NCBI RefSeq assembly: GCF_013009075.1
Contig: NZ_CP053108.1
Location: 682,001-746,000 of the forward strand
DNA: 64,000 nt
Direction of reading: 5' to 3'
From: Halomonas sp. TA22
GTDB taxonomy: Bacteria > Pseudomonadota > Gammaproteobacteria > Pseudomonadales > Halomonadaceae
The position numbers were made by a program, and so were the translations under genes. The notes under the pieces were generated by a model that worked only from the letters and a program-made list of their open reading frames with translations, was not told the origin of the DNA and made no database searches. How positions within the stretch are numbered: the first letter of the stretch is position 1; every line of letters begins with the position of its first letter. Below are positions 7,401-17,551 of the stretch, piece by piece.

Positions 7401-8759
7401 ATGAACATGAGCTTCCTGCAGGAGCTGTTCAACAACATCACCCAGCGCGATGCGTTACTGAGACGGCGTAGCAGCCCCGAGCCGCCACCCGACCACGAGC
7501 GCGTGATCAACGCCTGTCGCGTTCTGCTCGAGAGCGATGGGGAAGCCTCGAGCATCACCCTGGCGAGTCGTGCCCTGGCGCTCTATTCGCGGTTGGACGA
7601 CGACGAGAAGCAGCGCTTCTTCGTGCAGCTTGCCGAGGCGTTCACCGCCGAACCCGCAGCGCTGGACGCCGCTTATGAAGAGTATCGTGAGCGACGCGAC
7701 AGCCAGGCGCTGCATCGCCTGTTCAATGCCTGCGAGCCGCGTAGCCAGGAGTTGCTGCGGCGGCTCAATGTGCCAAGTGGCGGTACCTTTGAGCTGGTGC
7801 GCATGCGCGAGGATCTGCTCAAGGTCATGCAGGATCACCCCGAGCTGTTGGCGCTGAACGAGGACTTCGCCCATCTCTTCGGCTCCTGGTTCAATCGCGG
7901 CTTTCTGGTGCTCAAGCGTATCGACTGGGACACGCCAGCCTCGATACTCGAGAAGATCATCCGCTACGAGGCGGTCCATGAAATCCACGACTGGAATGAC
8001 CTGCGCCGGCGCCTGGATGCCCGCGATCGTCGCTGCTTCGCCTTCTTCCACCCGGCGATCGGCGACGAGCCGTTGATCTTCGTCGAAGTCGCGCTCTGCA
8101 AGGGGCTGCCCGACCAGATCCAGCGGATTCTCGACAGCGATCGCCACGACATCGACGACCCGGAAGGGGCGGACAGCGCGGCCTTCTTCGGCATCAGCAA
8201 CTGCCAGACCGGCCTGCGTGGCATCTCCTTCGGCAATTTCCTGATCAAGCAAGTGGTCCAGGAACTCAAGCAGGAGCTCCCCCACCTGAGCCACTTCGTG
8301 ACGCTGTCACCGGTGCCCGGCTTCAGGCAGTGGCTCGAGGAGCAGGTGAACGAACAGGACGGCGTGACAGAAGAGGCCCGCAGCACGCTCCAACTGCTCG
8401 AAATCCCCGACTGGCACGCCTCGCCGGAACAGGCCGACAAGCTCAAGAGCGTGATCCGCCCCCTGGCAGCGCGCTACCTGGCGCATGAAAAGAACCGTCA
8501 TGGCGTCCCCCTCAACCCGGTTGCCCGGTTCCATCTCGGCAATGGCGCCTCCCTGCACCGCATCAACTGGCTGGGAGACACCTCGAGCAAGGGGCTCAGG
8601 CAATCCGCCGGCCTGATGGTCAACTATCTTTATGCGCTCGACGACATCGAGCGCAACCATGAAAACTACATCGCCAATGCCACGGTTGCCTGCTCCAACG
8701 AGGTGCGCGACCTGGGCCGGCGAGCCAGCAAGCTGGCGAAAGGAGAGACCGTCAAATGA
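7401..8759 (+). CDS. matA: Malonyl-CoA decarboxylase MatA
   Basis: A 452-residue malonyl-CoA decarboxylase, which converts malonyl-CoA to acetyl-CoA and CO2 in the cytoplasm. It has the N-terminal helical region (about 1-170) and the catalytic acyltransferase-like domain (about 175-420). Conserved blocks are FFGISNCQTGLRGISFGNF, HFVTLSPVPGFRQWL, the FHLGNGASLHRINWLGD stretch with the catalytic histidine, and GLMVNYLY. The start at 7401 has AAGGAG seven bases upstream. It lies 13 bases after matM and overlaps matB by four, so transport and catabolism are co-expressed. Length is in line with bacterial MatA proteins. Confidence 0.93.
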   Translation: MNMSFLQELFNNITQRDALLRRRSSPEPPPDHERVINACRVLLESDGEASSITLASRALALYSRLDDDEKQRFFVQLAEAFTAEPAALDAAYEEYRERRDSQALHRLFNACEPRSQELLRRLNVPSGGTFELVRMREDLLKVMQDHPELLALNEDFAHLFGSWFNRGFLVLKRIDWDTPASILEKIIRYEAVHEIHDWNDLRRRLDARDRRCFAFFHPAIGDEPLIFVEVALCKGLPDQIQRILDSDRHDIDDPEGADSAAFFGISNCQTGLRGISFGNFLIKQVVQELKQELPHLSHFVTLSPVPGFRQWLEEQVNEQDGVTEEARSTLQLLEIPDWHASPEQADKLKSVIRPLAARYLAHEKNRHGVPLNPVARFHLGNGASLHRINWLGDTSSKGLRQSAGLMVNYLYALDDIERNHENYIANATVACSNEVRDLGRRASKLAKGETVK

Positions 8760-10282
8760 ATCACAACCTCTTTGCCACCCTGGCCGAGCGCATGCGCATT
8801 CGCGGCGATGCGCCCTTCATCGTGACCCAGAGGGGGGCCGGCTACACCCATGCCCAGGCACTGGAAACCACCGCCAGGCTGGCCGGCGCCCTTCGTCAAC
8901 GTGGCGTCACCCAGGGCGAGCGCGTCGCGGTCCAGGTCGACAAGAGCCCCGAGGCGATCCTGCTCTACCTGGCCTGCCTGCAGGTGGGAGGCGTCTACCT
9001 GCCCCTCAACACCGGCTATACCGGCGAGGAGATTCGCTATTTCCTGAGCGATGCCGAGCCTGCACTGTTCGTGTGTCACCCCGCCATGTTCGACGAGGCC
9101 CGGCGCATTGCTGGCGAGTGTGGCTGCCCGGCGGTGGAGACCCTGGGCGACAGCGGCGAAGGCAGCCTGATGACGATCGCCAGGGATGTCGAACCCTGCA
9201 TGGCCATTGCCGAGCTGGGTAAGCGGGATCTGGCGGCCATTCTCTATACCTCAGGCACCACCGGGCGCGCCAAGGGCGCCATGCTGACCCACGACAACCT
9301 GCACTCCAATGCCAGGACCCTGGCCGAGGCCTGGCGCTTCAGCGAAGCGGACCGGCTGATCCATGCGCTGCCGCTATTTCATACCCATGGCCTGTTCGTG
9401 GCCTGCAACGTGGTGACGATCAGCGGGGCCAGCCTGCTGTTCCTGTCGCGCTTCGATCCCGATGCGATCATCGAGGCAATCCCCGACGCCAGCGTGATGA
9501 TGGGCGTGCCCACCTTCTACACCCGGCTGCTGCAGGACGAGCGCCTGACTCGGGAGCTGACCGCGCACATGCGGCTCTTCGTGTCAGGCTCGGCCCCACT
9601 GACCGCCGAGACCCACCAGGCCTTCGAAGCCCGTACCGGCCATGCCATCCTCGAGCGCTACGGCATGACCGAAACCAACATGAACATCTCCAACCCCTAC
9701 GATGGCGAGCGCATCGCCGGCACCGTGGGCATGCCGCTGCCGGGCGTCGAAATACGCGTCACCGAACGCGAGACGCACCAGCCGTTGCCGAGCGGCGAGA
9801 TCGGCATGCTCGAAGTGCGCGGCCCCAACGTCTTCATCGGCTACTGGCGCATGCCGGAAAAGACCCGCGAGGAGCTCCTCGACGACGGCTTCTTCGTCAC
9901 CGGGGATCTGGCGATGGTCGACGAGCGCGGCTATATCCATATCGTCGGGCGCGACAAGGACCTGGTCATCACCGGCGGCTACAACGTCTACCCCAAGGAG
10001 GTCGAACAGGTGATCGACGAACTCGACGAGGTAGTCGAATCCGCCGTGATCGGTGTCGCGCATCCCGACTTCGGCGAAGGCGTGACGGCCGTGGTGGTAC
10101 GCCAGCCATATGCCTCGCTCAGCGAGGAGGAGGTGATCGCCTCACTGAGCGACCAGCTCGCCAAGTACAAGCAGCCCAAGCGGGTAATCTTCGTCGACAA
10201 TTTGCCGCGCAACACCATGGGCAAGGTGCAGAAGAACCAGCTTCGCCAGCTGTATCGGGATATCTACCGTCCGACTCATTGA
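8756..10282 (+). CDS. matB: Malonate--CoA ligase MatB
   Basis: A 508-residue ANL-superfamily adenylate-forming enzyme that makes malonyl-CoA from malonate, CoA and ATP. It has the P-loop-like LYTSGTTGRAKGAMLTH (about 163-179), the YGMTETNMNISNP adenylate motif (about 302-314), the GYNVYPKEVEQVIDEL hinge region (about 412), and C-terminal PRNTMGKVQKNQLR with the catalytic lysine. The SGSAPL and ARFDPD-like segments also match the MatB branch rather than acetyl- or fatty-acyl-CoA ligases. It overlaps matA by four bases and ends the operon, 40 bases before the convergent amidase gene. No clear terminator is visible between them. Confidence 0.92.
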   Translation: MNHNLFATLAERMRIRGDAPFIVTQRGAGYTHAQALETTARLAGALRQRGVTQGERVAVQVDKSPEAILLYLACLQVGGVYLPLNTGYTGEEIRYFLSDAEPALFVCHPAMFDEARRIAGECGCPAVETLGDSGEGSLMTIARDVEPCMAIAELGKRDLAAILYTSGTTGRAKGAMLTHDNLHSNARTLAEAWRFSEADRLIHALPLFHTHGLFVACNVVTISGASLLFLSRFDPDAIIEAIPDASVMMGVPTFYTRLLQDERLTRELTAHMRLFVSGSAPLTAETHQAFEARTGHAILERYGMTETNMNISNPYDGERIAGTVGMPLPGVEIRVTERETHQPLPSGEIGMLEVRGPNVFIGYWRMPEKTREELLDDGFFVTGDLAMVDERGYIHIVGRDKDLVITGGYNVYPKEVEQVIDELDEVVESAVIGVAHPDFGEGVTAVVVRQPYASLSEEEVIASLSDQLAKYKQPKRVIFVDNLPRNTMGKVQKNQLRQLYRDIYRPTH

Positions 10283-10322
10283 GTCCCTCGGCCGAAAATG
10301 CTGGCAAAAATGCCCACCGGCT

Positions 10323-11813
10323 CTAGCCAAAACCGAGAAACCCCTCGGCTTGGCTGATCGGTGGCGCCTTCTGCAGTGCATCGATATCGACCCGGGGGCG
10401 CGCCAGTTGCGGATTGCCCGCAAAGAGCGTTTCGAGTTCCCTGGCAAAGGCCAGCGTGGCGAGATCCTCGCCACGGCGTCCGATGATTTGCAGACCGAAG
10501 GGCAAGCCATTGCGATCAAGCCCCGCCGGGAGCGTGATCGACGGATGCCCGGCAAGCGTCGAGGCATAAGCCATGGAGAGCCAATGGTAGTAGCTGTCGG
10601 TGGGCTGACCATCGATCTCCCGTGGATAGAGCTCGTGCCAATCGCGGGGACTGATGGTCGTGGTGGGCGCCAGAATGAAGTCGTGCTGGTCGAAAAAGGC
10701 TTGCCAGTGTCGATACAACCGGGTCTGCAGGTTCAACGCGTCCACCACATCGAGCACCGAGTAGCGCTCACCCTCTTCCACGTTGAGCTTGATGTTGGGT
10801 CCCACCTTGTCAGGATACTTGAGCAGCAGGTCGCGGTGGTGCCCGGAGAACAGCACCGCCCGCAGGACGGCGAATGCCCTGTCCGCCCCCTCGCAATTCG
10901 GGTGCGTTTCATCGAGACGGGCGAAGAGGCTGCCGAACTGCCCAAGCTTGTCATGAAAGCTGTCGGCAATCGTCTTCTCGGTCATGGCGAAGCCGAAATC
11001 GTGAGTCACGGCGATCCGCGCACTGCACAGGTCGTAGGTCGGCAGGTGGGTGAAGCGCTCGCCCCGATGAGGTGAGCGATCCTCGACAACCGAGACCCAG
11101 GGATCGCGTCGATCGGCACGAATCATCGCCGATAGCATCAGTGCCGTATCCTCCACGGTACGTGCCATCGGGCCACTGGTCGACAGTGGCAGCAAGGCCA
11201 TGGCACGACCATGCCCAGGCACCACGCCAGGTGAAGGGCGAAAGCCGACCACGCCGCAGAATGCCGCCGGGTTGCGCAGGCTGCCGCCTGTATCCGAGCC
11301 GGTGGCCAGCGGCGACATGCCGCAGGCCAGCGCCGCCGCCGAGCCACCCGACGAGCCCGCCGCAGAGCGTGACAGGTCGAAGGGGTTGGCCGTCACGCCA
11401 TAGACCGCATTGCGAGTATTGCCCCCGGCACTCCACTCGGGATTGTTGGTCTTGCCCATGATCACCGCACCGGCTTCGCGCAGCTGCACGACCATCGGAT
11501 CGTCCGCCTGGGCAACATTGTCGGCATAAAGCTCGCTGCCATAGGTCGTCGGCAGCCCGATGACATCGACCATGTCCTTGACGCACAACGGTAGGCCATG
11601 CAGAACACCCAGCGGCTCGCCCCTGTCGATGGCTCGCTGGGCCTGGCGGGCATGGGAGAGCATGGTGTCGTAGTCATGGCTGACCAAGGCGTTGACAGCG
11701 GGGTTCACCGCCTCGGTTCGAGCGATGCAGCTTTCAGCAAGCTCAACGGCCGAGAGCTGTTTGGAACCCAGCAGGCGGCGTGCCTGGGTGGCACTTAAAT
11801 CGCAAGGCGTCAT
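10323..11813 (-). CDS. Amidase-signature family hydrolase
   Basis: A 496-residue cytoplasmic amidase with the full Ser-cisSer-Lys set: lysine in PLCVKDMVDV (about residue 80), AAGSSGGSAAALA with the cis-serine (about 153), and GSDTGGSLRNPA with the nucleophile serine (about 177). It would hydrolyse a carboxamide; the substrate cannot be read from sequence. I chose the ATG at 11813, with AAGGAG five bases upstream. An in-frame ATG at 11837 also has a GAGG and overlaps the stop of the lost upstream ATPase gene. Malonamidases are in this family and malonate genes lie next door, but strand and gap tie it to the peptide-cluster remnant. Confidence 0.85.
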   Translation of the reverse strand: MTPCDLSATQARRLLGSKQLSAVELAESCIARTEAVNPAVNALVSHDYDTMLSHARQAQRAIDRGEPLGVLHGLPLCVKDMVDVIGLPTTYGSELYADNVAQADDPMVVQLREAGAVIMGKTNNPEWSAGGNTRNAVYGVTANPFDLSRSAAGSSGGSAAALACGMSPLATGSDTGGSLRNPAAFCGVVGFRPSPGVVPGHGRAMALLPLSTSGPMARTVEDTALMLSAMIRADRRDPWVSVVEDRSPHRGERFTHLPTYDLCSARIAVTHDFGFAMTEKTIADSFHDKLGQFGSLFARLDETHPNCEGADRAFAVLRAVLFSGHHRDLLLKYPDKVGPNIKLNVEEGERYSVLDVVDALNLQTRLYRHWQAFFDQHDFILAPTTTISPRDWHELYPREIDGQPTDSYYHWLSMAYASTLAGHPSITLPAGLDRNGLPFGLQIIGRRGEDLATLAFARELETLFAGNPQLARPRVDIDALQKAPPISQAEGFLGFG

Positions 11814-11846
11814 GTCCGCTCCTTCATCATTTTTCATTGCAAAACC

Positions 11847-12545
11847 TCAGCCACCGGCGCCCCGGCTATGAAATCCCAGCCACGCCCCGGGGCCGCCTCC
11901 ATCAGTCGCCGCGACCACCCGGTTGCCGGGCTGGAACTCCTCAGCGACGAAGCGGAACGGGCCGGAGCCGATCTGTTCGGGGATCGCCTCCTCGGCACTC
12001 GTGCTGGCAATCCGCTCGGGCATCATGAAGGCCGGCACCGAGGAGGGCTTGGCGAGCAGTTCGAGTACATAGCTGAAGGGGGATGCCAGCATCAGGGTGA
12101 TGGTGCGCTCATCGGTGGCTTCCAGAGACTCGACATGACCCATCAGCATCAGGCCACCGGAGTCGCGCTTCGCCCAGCGCTCGAGAGAGGCGACGCAGTC
12201 GGCGGCGGTCACCGCCTCGCCATCGTGCCAGGTGAGCCCGTCGCGCAGGGTGAAGGTGTAGGTCAGGCCATCGTCGGAGATTTCCCAGTCGGCCATCTGC
12301 GGCTGCGGCTGGAACGCTTCATCCATCCCGAGCAGAGTATCGAAGACCATGTAGCCGTGGTTGCGGGTGATGTGCGCCGTGGTCAGGATCGGGTCGATGA
12401 TCCTCAATCCCGAGTGCATCACCGCATTGACCGTCTGCGCCTGGCTCTCGGCGGCAAGCGTCATGGCGCCAAGGCCGAGCAGTGCCGTGCCGAGCAGGGT
12501 GCGGGCCATGCCGGGGGTGGATTTCATCACTACTGTGGGTTGCAT
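11847..12545 (-). pseudogene. Truncated ABC peptide/solute-binding protein (SBP family 5)
   Basis: The frame gives 232 residues against roughly 500-550 for the family. The 5' part is normal: AGAGG seven bases before the ATG at 12545, a signal peptide ending ESQAQT, then DTLLGMDEAFQPQPQMADWEI-like sequence, the TFTLRDGLTWHDGEAVTAADC hallmark and IGSGPFRFVAEEFQPGNRVV. Similarity stops there. The last 20 or so residues are not SBP sequence. In another frame, bases 11914 to 11834 read SRRLMEAAPGRGWDF and on to a stop, which resembles the C-terminus of a peptide-ABC ATPase. The gene therefore looks fused by a deletion to the tail of the last gene of its own operon. A binding protein lacking its second lobe should not work. 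Confidence 0.75.
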
Positions 12546-12609
12546 CGCGATACCTCTCTTCGTTGTTGTTGTTGAGCCACCCAGGGCGGCCAAGTAGAGC
12601 GGGAATTCT

Positions 12610-14100
12610 TTATGCAGACGAAGCAAATGGCTCTCCCATCGGCCGAGTGCGCAGTCCCGGCGCCAAACGGGTCCAGGGTAGCTCGCTGGGGTCGGCGGCC
12701 ATCGGACCGGGCGACTTGGCGATCAGGATCGCTGCGGCGATCGGCTGGAAGTCGGCGCGAAAGTGCACCGAGCTCTTCAGCACCAGGATGCTCATCGCCT
12801 CGGGTTCGATGCCAACCATGCGCAGCAGATTGCGATCGAGCAGTTGCGTCTTGCGACTGGTGACCAGCACCGCGACCCCCCCGATGCGCAGTTGTGCGCT
12901 GGGGCCGAGATTAACCTGGTTGCCGTGCATCATCGGGCCGTCGTAACGGCAGCGGCCATCGCTCAAGCGCACCACCTCGAACTCGGCCTCGAGCGGTGCA
13001 TCGCCGACGCTTGGTTCACCACCCAGGGCCAGGAGGAGTCGTGCGCCCTCGCCTGCCGCATGCGCCTTGGCGGCCGCGATGGGATCGCAGATCAGTCCCA
13101 GTGCGGCCTGCTGGGCGCTGGCCTCGACCAGCGCCCTCAGCATGCCGGTGGTGGTGGCATCACCGCCAGCGCCGGGGTTGTCCTGAGTATCGGCGATGAC
13201 CACCGGCTTGCGCTCATGCTCGGCGAGACGCATCGCCTCGCGCACCGCCTCCTCGGGCGAGAGAAAGGGCACCTGCCAGCGCGGTTCGAAGTCGGCGATT
13301 TCAACGGCGAGCGCCGACACTTCGGCTTCAAGCAAAGGCTGGTCGGCACCATACCCCCACACCACGGGCCCGCACTCGTCAAAGTCCGCTGCGGGAAAGC
13401 CGGCCGCGAAGGAGAGCGTTGCCGCACAGCGCCGGTCATGCTCGGCCAGCCCGGCATAGACGCTGTGCGCCGGCTCGAGAAAGGTGCTGCCGGCGGAGAT
13501 CGGAATCAGAAAAGGAATGCGCCGCGAGACGCAGTGGAGGAGTTCGCCATTCAGCAGCCGGGTAAGCAGCGCTGCCGCACGGCCACCGGTGTCAGCCATG
13601 TCGACATGCGGATAGGTACGATAGGCCACCAGCGCCGAGGCGGACTCGAGCATGCGGCGGGTGACGTTGGCGTGCAGGTCTAGACTGGCGACGATCGGCA
13701 TCTTGCTGCCTACGACCTCTCGCAGACGGGCCAGCAATTCTCCCTCGCCATCATCGAGATGCTCGCAGACCATCGCACCGTGCAGGTCGAGATAGATGGC
13801 ATCGACGCAGGCGGCCGAGGCAGCCGCGACGATCTCACCGGCTATCCGCTCGAAGGCCGCTTCGGTGACATGCGCCGAAGGGCTCGCCGCTGCCCATACC
13901 GCCGGCAGCAACTGATAGCCACTCGCCTTGGCGGCGGCAATGAACCCGCCCACCGGAATGTTCACCCACTCGAGTGCCAGCACCTCCTCACCCCGGCACA
14001 GCGCGGGAAAGCCTCCGCCCTGAACGAAGCTCGAGTAGTCCGCCCTGGTGGGGGCAAAGGTATTGGTTTCGTGCTGGAAGCCCGCAATCAGGATCTTCAT
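12610..14100 (-). CDS. M81-family metallopeptidase, MlrC-like
   Basis: A 496-residue protein of the M81 (microcystinase C) family. It begins MKILIAGFQHETNTFAP, the N-terminal signature with metal ligands, then DAIYLDLHGAMV, IVASLDLHANVT, and later VVIADTQDNPGAGGDATT. MlrC homologues are zinc-dependent hydrolases acting on linear peptides or small amides; the substrate here is unknown. The ATG at 14100 has AGAGG five bases upstream. It is followed on the same strand, 64 bases later, by the truncated binding protein, so together with the amidase it once formed a peptide uptake and breakdown operon. It is divergent from a LysR gene. Confidence 0.85.
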   Translation of the reverse strand: MKILIAGFQHETNTFAPTRADYSSFVQGGGFPALCRGEEVLALEWVNIPVGGFIAAAKASGYQLLPAVWAAASPSAHVTEAAFERIAGEIVAAASAACVDAIYLDLHGAMVCEHLDDGEGELLARLREVVGSKMPIVASLDLHANVTRRMLESASALVAYRTYPHVDMADTGGRAAALLTRLLNGELLHCVSRRIPFLIPISAGSTFLEPAHSVYAGLAEHDRRCAATLSFAAGFPAADFDECGPVVWGYGADQPLLEAEVSALAVEIADFEPRWQVPFLSPEEAVREAMRLAEHERKPVVIADTQDNPGAGGDATTTGMLRALVEASAQQAALGLICDPIAAAKAHAAGEGARLLLALGGEPSVGDAPLEAEFEVVRLSDGRCRYDGPMMHGNQVNLGPSAQLRIGGVAVLVTSRKTQLLDRNLLRMVGIEPEAMSILVLKSSVHFRADFQPIAAAILIAKSPGPMAADPSELPWTRLAPGLRTRPMGEPFASSA

Positions 14101-14116
14101 GTCATCCTCTGTTCTT

Positions 14117-14130
14117 ATACTTAGGTGTAT
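14117..14130. promoter_or_regulatory. ATAC-N6-GTAT element in the M81/LysR divergent gap
   Basis: Arms ATAC (14117-14120) and GTAT (14127-14130) are exact reverse complements across six bases, placed 17 bases upstream of the M81 start. LysR regulators usually bind interrupted dyads in the gap between themselves and their targets. The arms are short, so this is only a candidate. Confidence 0.35.
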
Positions 14131-14241
14131 GACGCAGTGCAGCAGCACCTTGTTTGTCACGTTAGGCGTGACGTGGACAGAGATGCAATGACCGGCGCAT
14201 CATGTATCCGTTGCCCATTGAGCAACACTGCTGCCAACAGG

Positions 14242-15195
14242 ATGAAAACCGATATGTCACCGCGTCTCTCGTCGAGTGATGAAGGGCTCAATTCGCGCCG
14301 CCTGCGCTACGCCTTCGAAGCGATGACGCAGGGATCGATACGGCGCGCGGCCGACCAGCTCGATATCGAACCTTCGGTGATCAGCCGCCAGATCGCCCGC
14401 CTGGAAGCGGAGCTGGGGGTAAGACTACTGGAGCGCCATGGCCGGGGGGTGCGCGCCACCGAAGCCGGCGAGCTGCTGCTCGACTTTCACCGCGAGCGTC
14501 AGGCCGCCGAGGCCGCGTTGCTGAGCGATCTTGCCGAGCTCGACAATCTCAGCCGCGGCACGCTGCGCCTGGCGATCAGCGAGGGCTATAGCGCGACCCT
14601 GATGAGCGAAGTGGTCAACGACTTCTCCCAATGCCATCCACAGCTGCATCTCGAGGTGAGCATCGCCAGCGTCAATCAGGTGGTCAGCCGGGTGCTGGAG
14701 GGCGACGCCCATCTCGGCCTCGCCTATTCGCCGCGCCTGTTGCCGGGGGTTAAATCGATCGCCTCGGCCCGCCAGCCGGTGTGTGCAGTGATGCACCCCG
14801 ACCATCCATTGACTCGGCTTACCCCGCCACTGTCACTGGATGATCTTCTCCACTACCCGCTGGGGCTGATCTCCCAGGGTTATGGCCTGCGCCAGCTTGT
14901 CGACACCGTGGAGATACTCGACAAGCGACACTTCACGCCGAGCCTGGTCAGCAACTCGCTTGCCACCCTCAAGCAGTACGTGACGGCTGGTCACGCCGTA
15001 ACCTTCATGCCCGAGGTGGCCCTCAGCCACGAACTGGCACGCGGCCAGTTGGTGGCACTGGCCATTGCCCATCCGGTATTCGTCGAGGCTGAATCGCACC
15101 TCATCGTACGCCAGCATCGTCCCCTGTCGCTGGCCGCCTCACGGCTGATCGACGCCATATGCCGCATATCGCCCTTCGCCAGGATCGAGCAGTGA
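14242..15195 (+). CDS. LysR-family transcriptional regulator
   Basis: A 317-residue LTTR. The winged helix lies near the N-terminus (about residues 15-75: LRYAFEAMTQGSIRRAADQ, IEPSVISRQIARLEAELG, LLERHGRGVRATEAG), followed by the linker helix and a type 2 periplasmic-binding-fold effector domain (about 105-310). It is divergent from the M81 peptidase, so it probably controls that cluster. The start is uncertain: ATG at 14242 (MKTDMSPRL) and 14254 are both reasonable, and the frame is open to 14125; no strong ribosome site marks any of them. The effector is unknown. Confidence 0.85.
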   Translation: MKTDMSPRLSSSDEGLNSRRLRYAFEAMTQGSIRRAADQLDIEPSVISRQIARLEAELGVRLLERHGRGVRATEAGELLLDFHRERQAAEAALLSDLAELDNLSRGTLRLAISEGYSATLMSEVVNDFSQCHPQLHLEVSIASVNQVVSRVLEGDAHLGLAYSPRLLPGVKSIASARQPVCAVMHPDHPLTRLTPPLSLDDLLHYPLGLISQGYGLRQLVDTVEILDKRHFTPSLVSNSLATLKQYVTAGHAVTFMPEVALSHELARGQLVALAIAHPVFVEAESHLIVRQHRPLSLAASRLIDAICRISPFARIEQ

Positions 15196-15251
15196 ATCTC
15201 TGGCACCGCAACTGACTTCGCCTGCGTAGTCGAGTATCCTATGGCCCCCTT

Positions 15252-15270
15252 GCCGGGCCCAATGCCCGGC
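15252..15270 (+). terminator. Hairpin after lysR, possible weak terminator
   Basis: GCCGGGC and GCCCGGC pair perfectly around a five-base loop, followed by TCTCTCC rather than a clean T-run. It lies between lysR and queA. It may end the lysR transcript inefficiently or shape the queA leader. Confidence 0.35.
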
Positions 15271-15305
15271 TCTCTCCACTCTCCGGCGAAGCTTCTTTAC
15301 TCCTC

Positions 15306-16346
15306 ATGCAGCGCTCCGATTTCCATTACGACCTTCCCGATGAGCTGATTGCGCGCTACCCCTCCGAGCAGCGCAGCGACTGCCGCTTGCTGTGCGTGAA
15401 TGGCAATACGGGAGCACTCGCTCATCGTCGTTTTCCCGAGCTGCTCGAGCTGCTCGCGCCAGGCGACCTGCTGGTGTTCAACGACACCCGGGTGATTCCC
15501 GCTCGCCTGCATGGGCAAAAGGCCAGCGGCGGCAAGATCGAGATGCTGCTCGAACGACCGCTCGATGCCCACCGCGGCCTGGCGCACATTCGTGCCAGCA
15601 AGTCGCCCAAGCCTGGCACCGAGCTACTTCTCGAGGGCGATATTCGTGCCGTGGTGGAGGGGCGGCGCGAGGCGCTGTTCGAGCTGCGCTTTCTTGGCGA
15701 AACCCCGCTGATCGAACTGCTCGAACGCCACGGCCATATGCCGTTGCCACCCTATATCGACCGTGCCGACGAGCTTGCCGACCGCAGCCGCTATCAGACC
15801 GTGTATGCCCGGCGCGACGGCGCGGTGGCGGCTCCCACCGCAGGATTGCACTTCGACGAAGCACTGTTGTCCAAACTCGCCGACAAGGGCATCGAGAGCG
15901 CTTTTGTCACCCTGCACGTGGGTGCCGGCACCTTTCAGCCGGTACGCGCCGACGACATTCGCGATCACCAGATGCACAGCGAGTGGTGCGAAGTCTCCAA
16001 GACAGTGAGCGAGCAGGTGCGCCGCGCCCAGGCCGCCGGGAGACGGGTGATCGCAGTGGGCACCACCAGCGTGCGCTGCCTGGAAAGCGCCTGCGCGGCG
16101 AGCCCTGACGGCGCAATAGCGCCCTACAGTGGCGAAACCGACATTTTCATCTATCCGGGGTACGAGTGGCGCTGTGTCGATGGCTTGGTGACCAACTTCC
16201 ATCTGCCGGAGTCGACGTTGATGATGCTGGTGGCATCGTTCGCCGGATTCGACACGGTGATGGGGGCCTATCGCGAGGCAGTCCGAGAGGGCTACCGCTT
16301 CTTCAGTTATGGCGACGCCATGTTCCTGACCCGCCAGGGCGCCTGA
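15306..16346 (+). CDS. queA: S-adenosylmethionine:tRNA ribosyltransferase-isomerase QueA
   Basis: A 346-residue enzyme that transfers and isomerises the ribosyl part of SAM onto preQ1 in tRNA, giving epoxyqueuosine. It begins [21 protein letters not shown]. It shows the family blocks [57 protein letters not shown], and [15 protein letters not shown] near the end. Length is normal. The start has no good Shine-Dalgarno sequence. It is followed by tgt, the enzyme that inserts preQ1, in the order common to gammaproteobacteria (queA-tgt-yajC-secD-secF). Confidence 0.95.
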   Translation: MQRSDFHYDLPDELIARYPSEQRSDCRLLCVNGNTGALAHRRFPELLELLAPGDLLVFNDTRVIPARLHGQKASGGKIEMLLERPLDAHRGLAHIRASKSPKPGTELLLEGDIRAVVEGRREALFELRFLGETPLIELLERHGHMPLPPYIDRADELADRSRYQTVYARRDGAVAAPTAGLHFDEALLSKLADKGIESAFVTLHVGAGTFQPVRADDIRDHQMHSEWCEVSKTVSEQVRRAQAAGRRVIAVGTTSVRCLESACAASPDGAIAPYSGETDIFIYPGYEWRCVDGLVTNFHLPESTLMMLVASFAGFDTVMGAYREAVREGYRFFSYGDAMFLTRQGA

Positions 16347-16364
16347 ACCGCCCGCCAGTTTTGA

Positions 16365-17507
<1,143 letters not shown>

Positions 17508-17551
17508 CGCTGGCCAACCTCTTACCCCCTCTGATCCAGGAGACACAACCA

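Noticed and set aside
11908-11920. Considered a single-base frameshift rather than a deletion in the binding-protein gene.
   Set aside because: No frame continues with binding-protein sequence; the alternative frame matches an ATPase tail and stops at the amidase start.
12763-13683. A 306-codon + strand frame opposite the M81 peptidase gene.
   Set aside because: Composition is typical of antisense reading (H, Q, R, G) and the opposite strand holds all M81 motifs.
10283-15305. Considered an insertion sequence or integron as the cause of the broken peptide cluster.
   Set aside because: No transposase, terminal inverted repeat or target duplication is visible; a simple deletion explains the junction.
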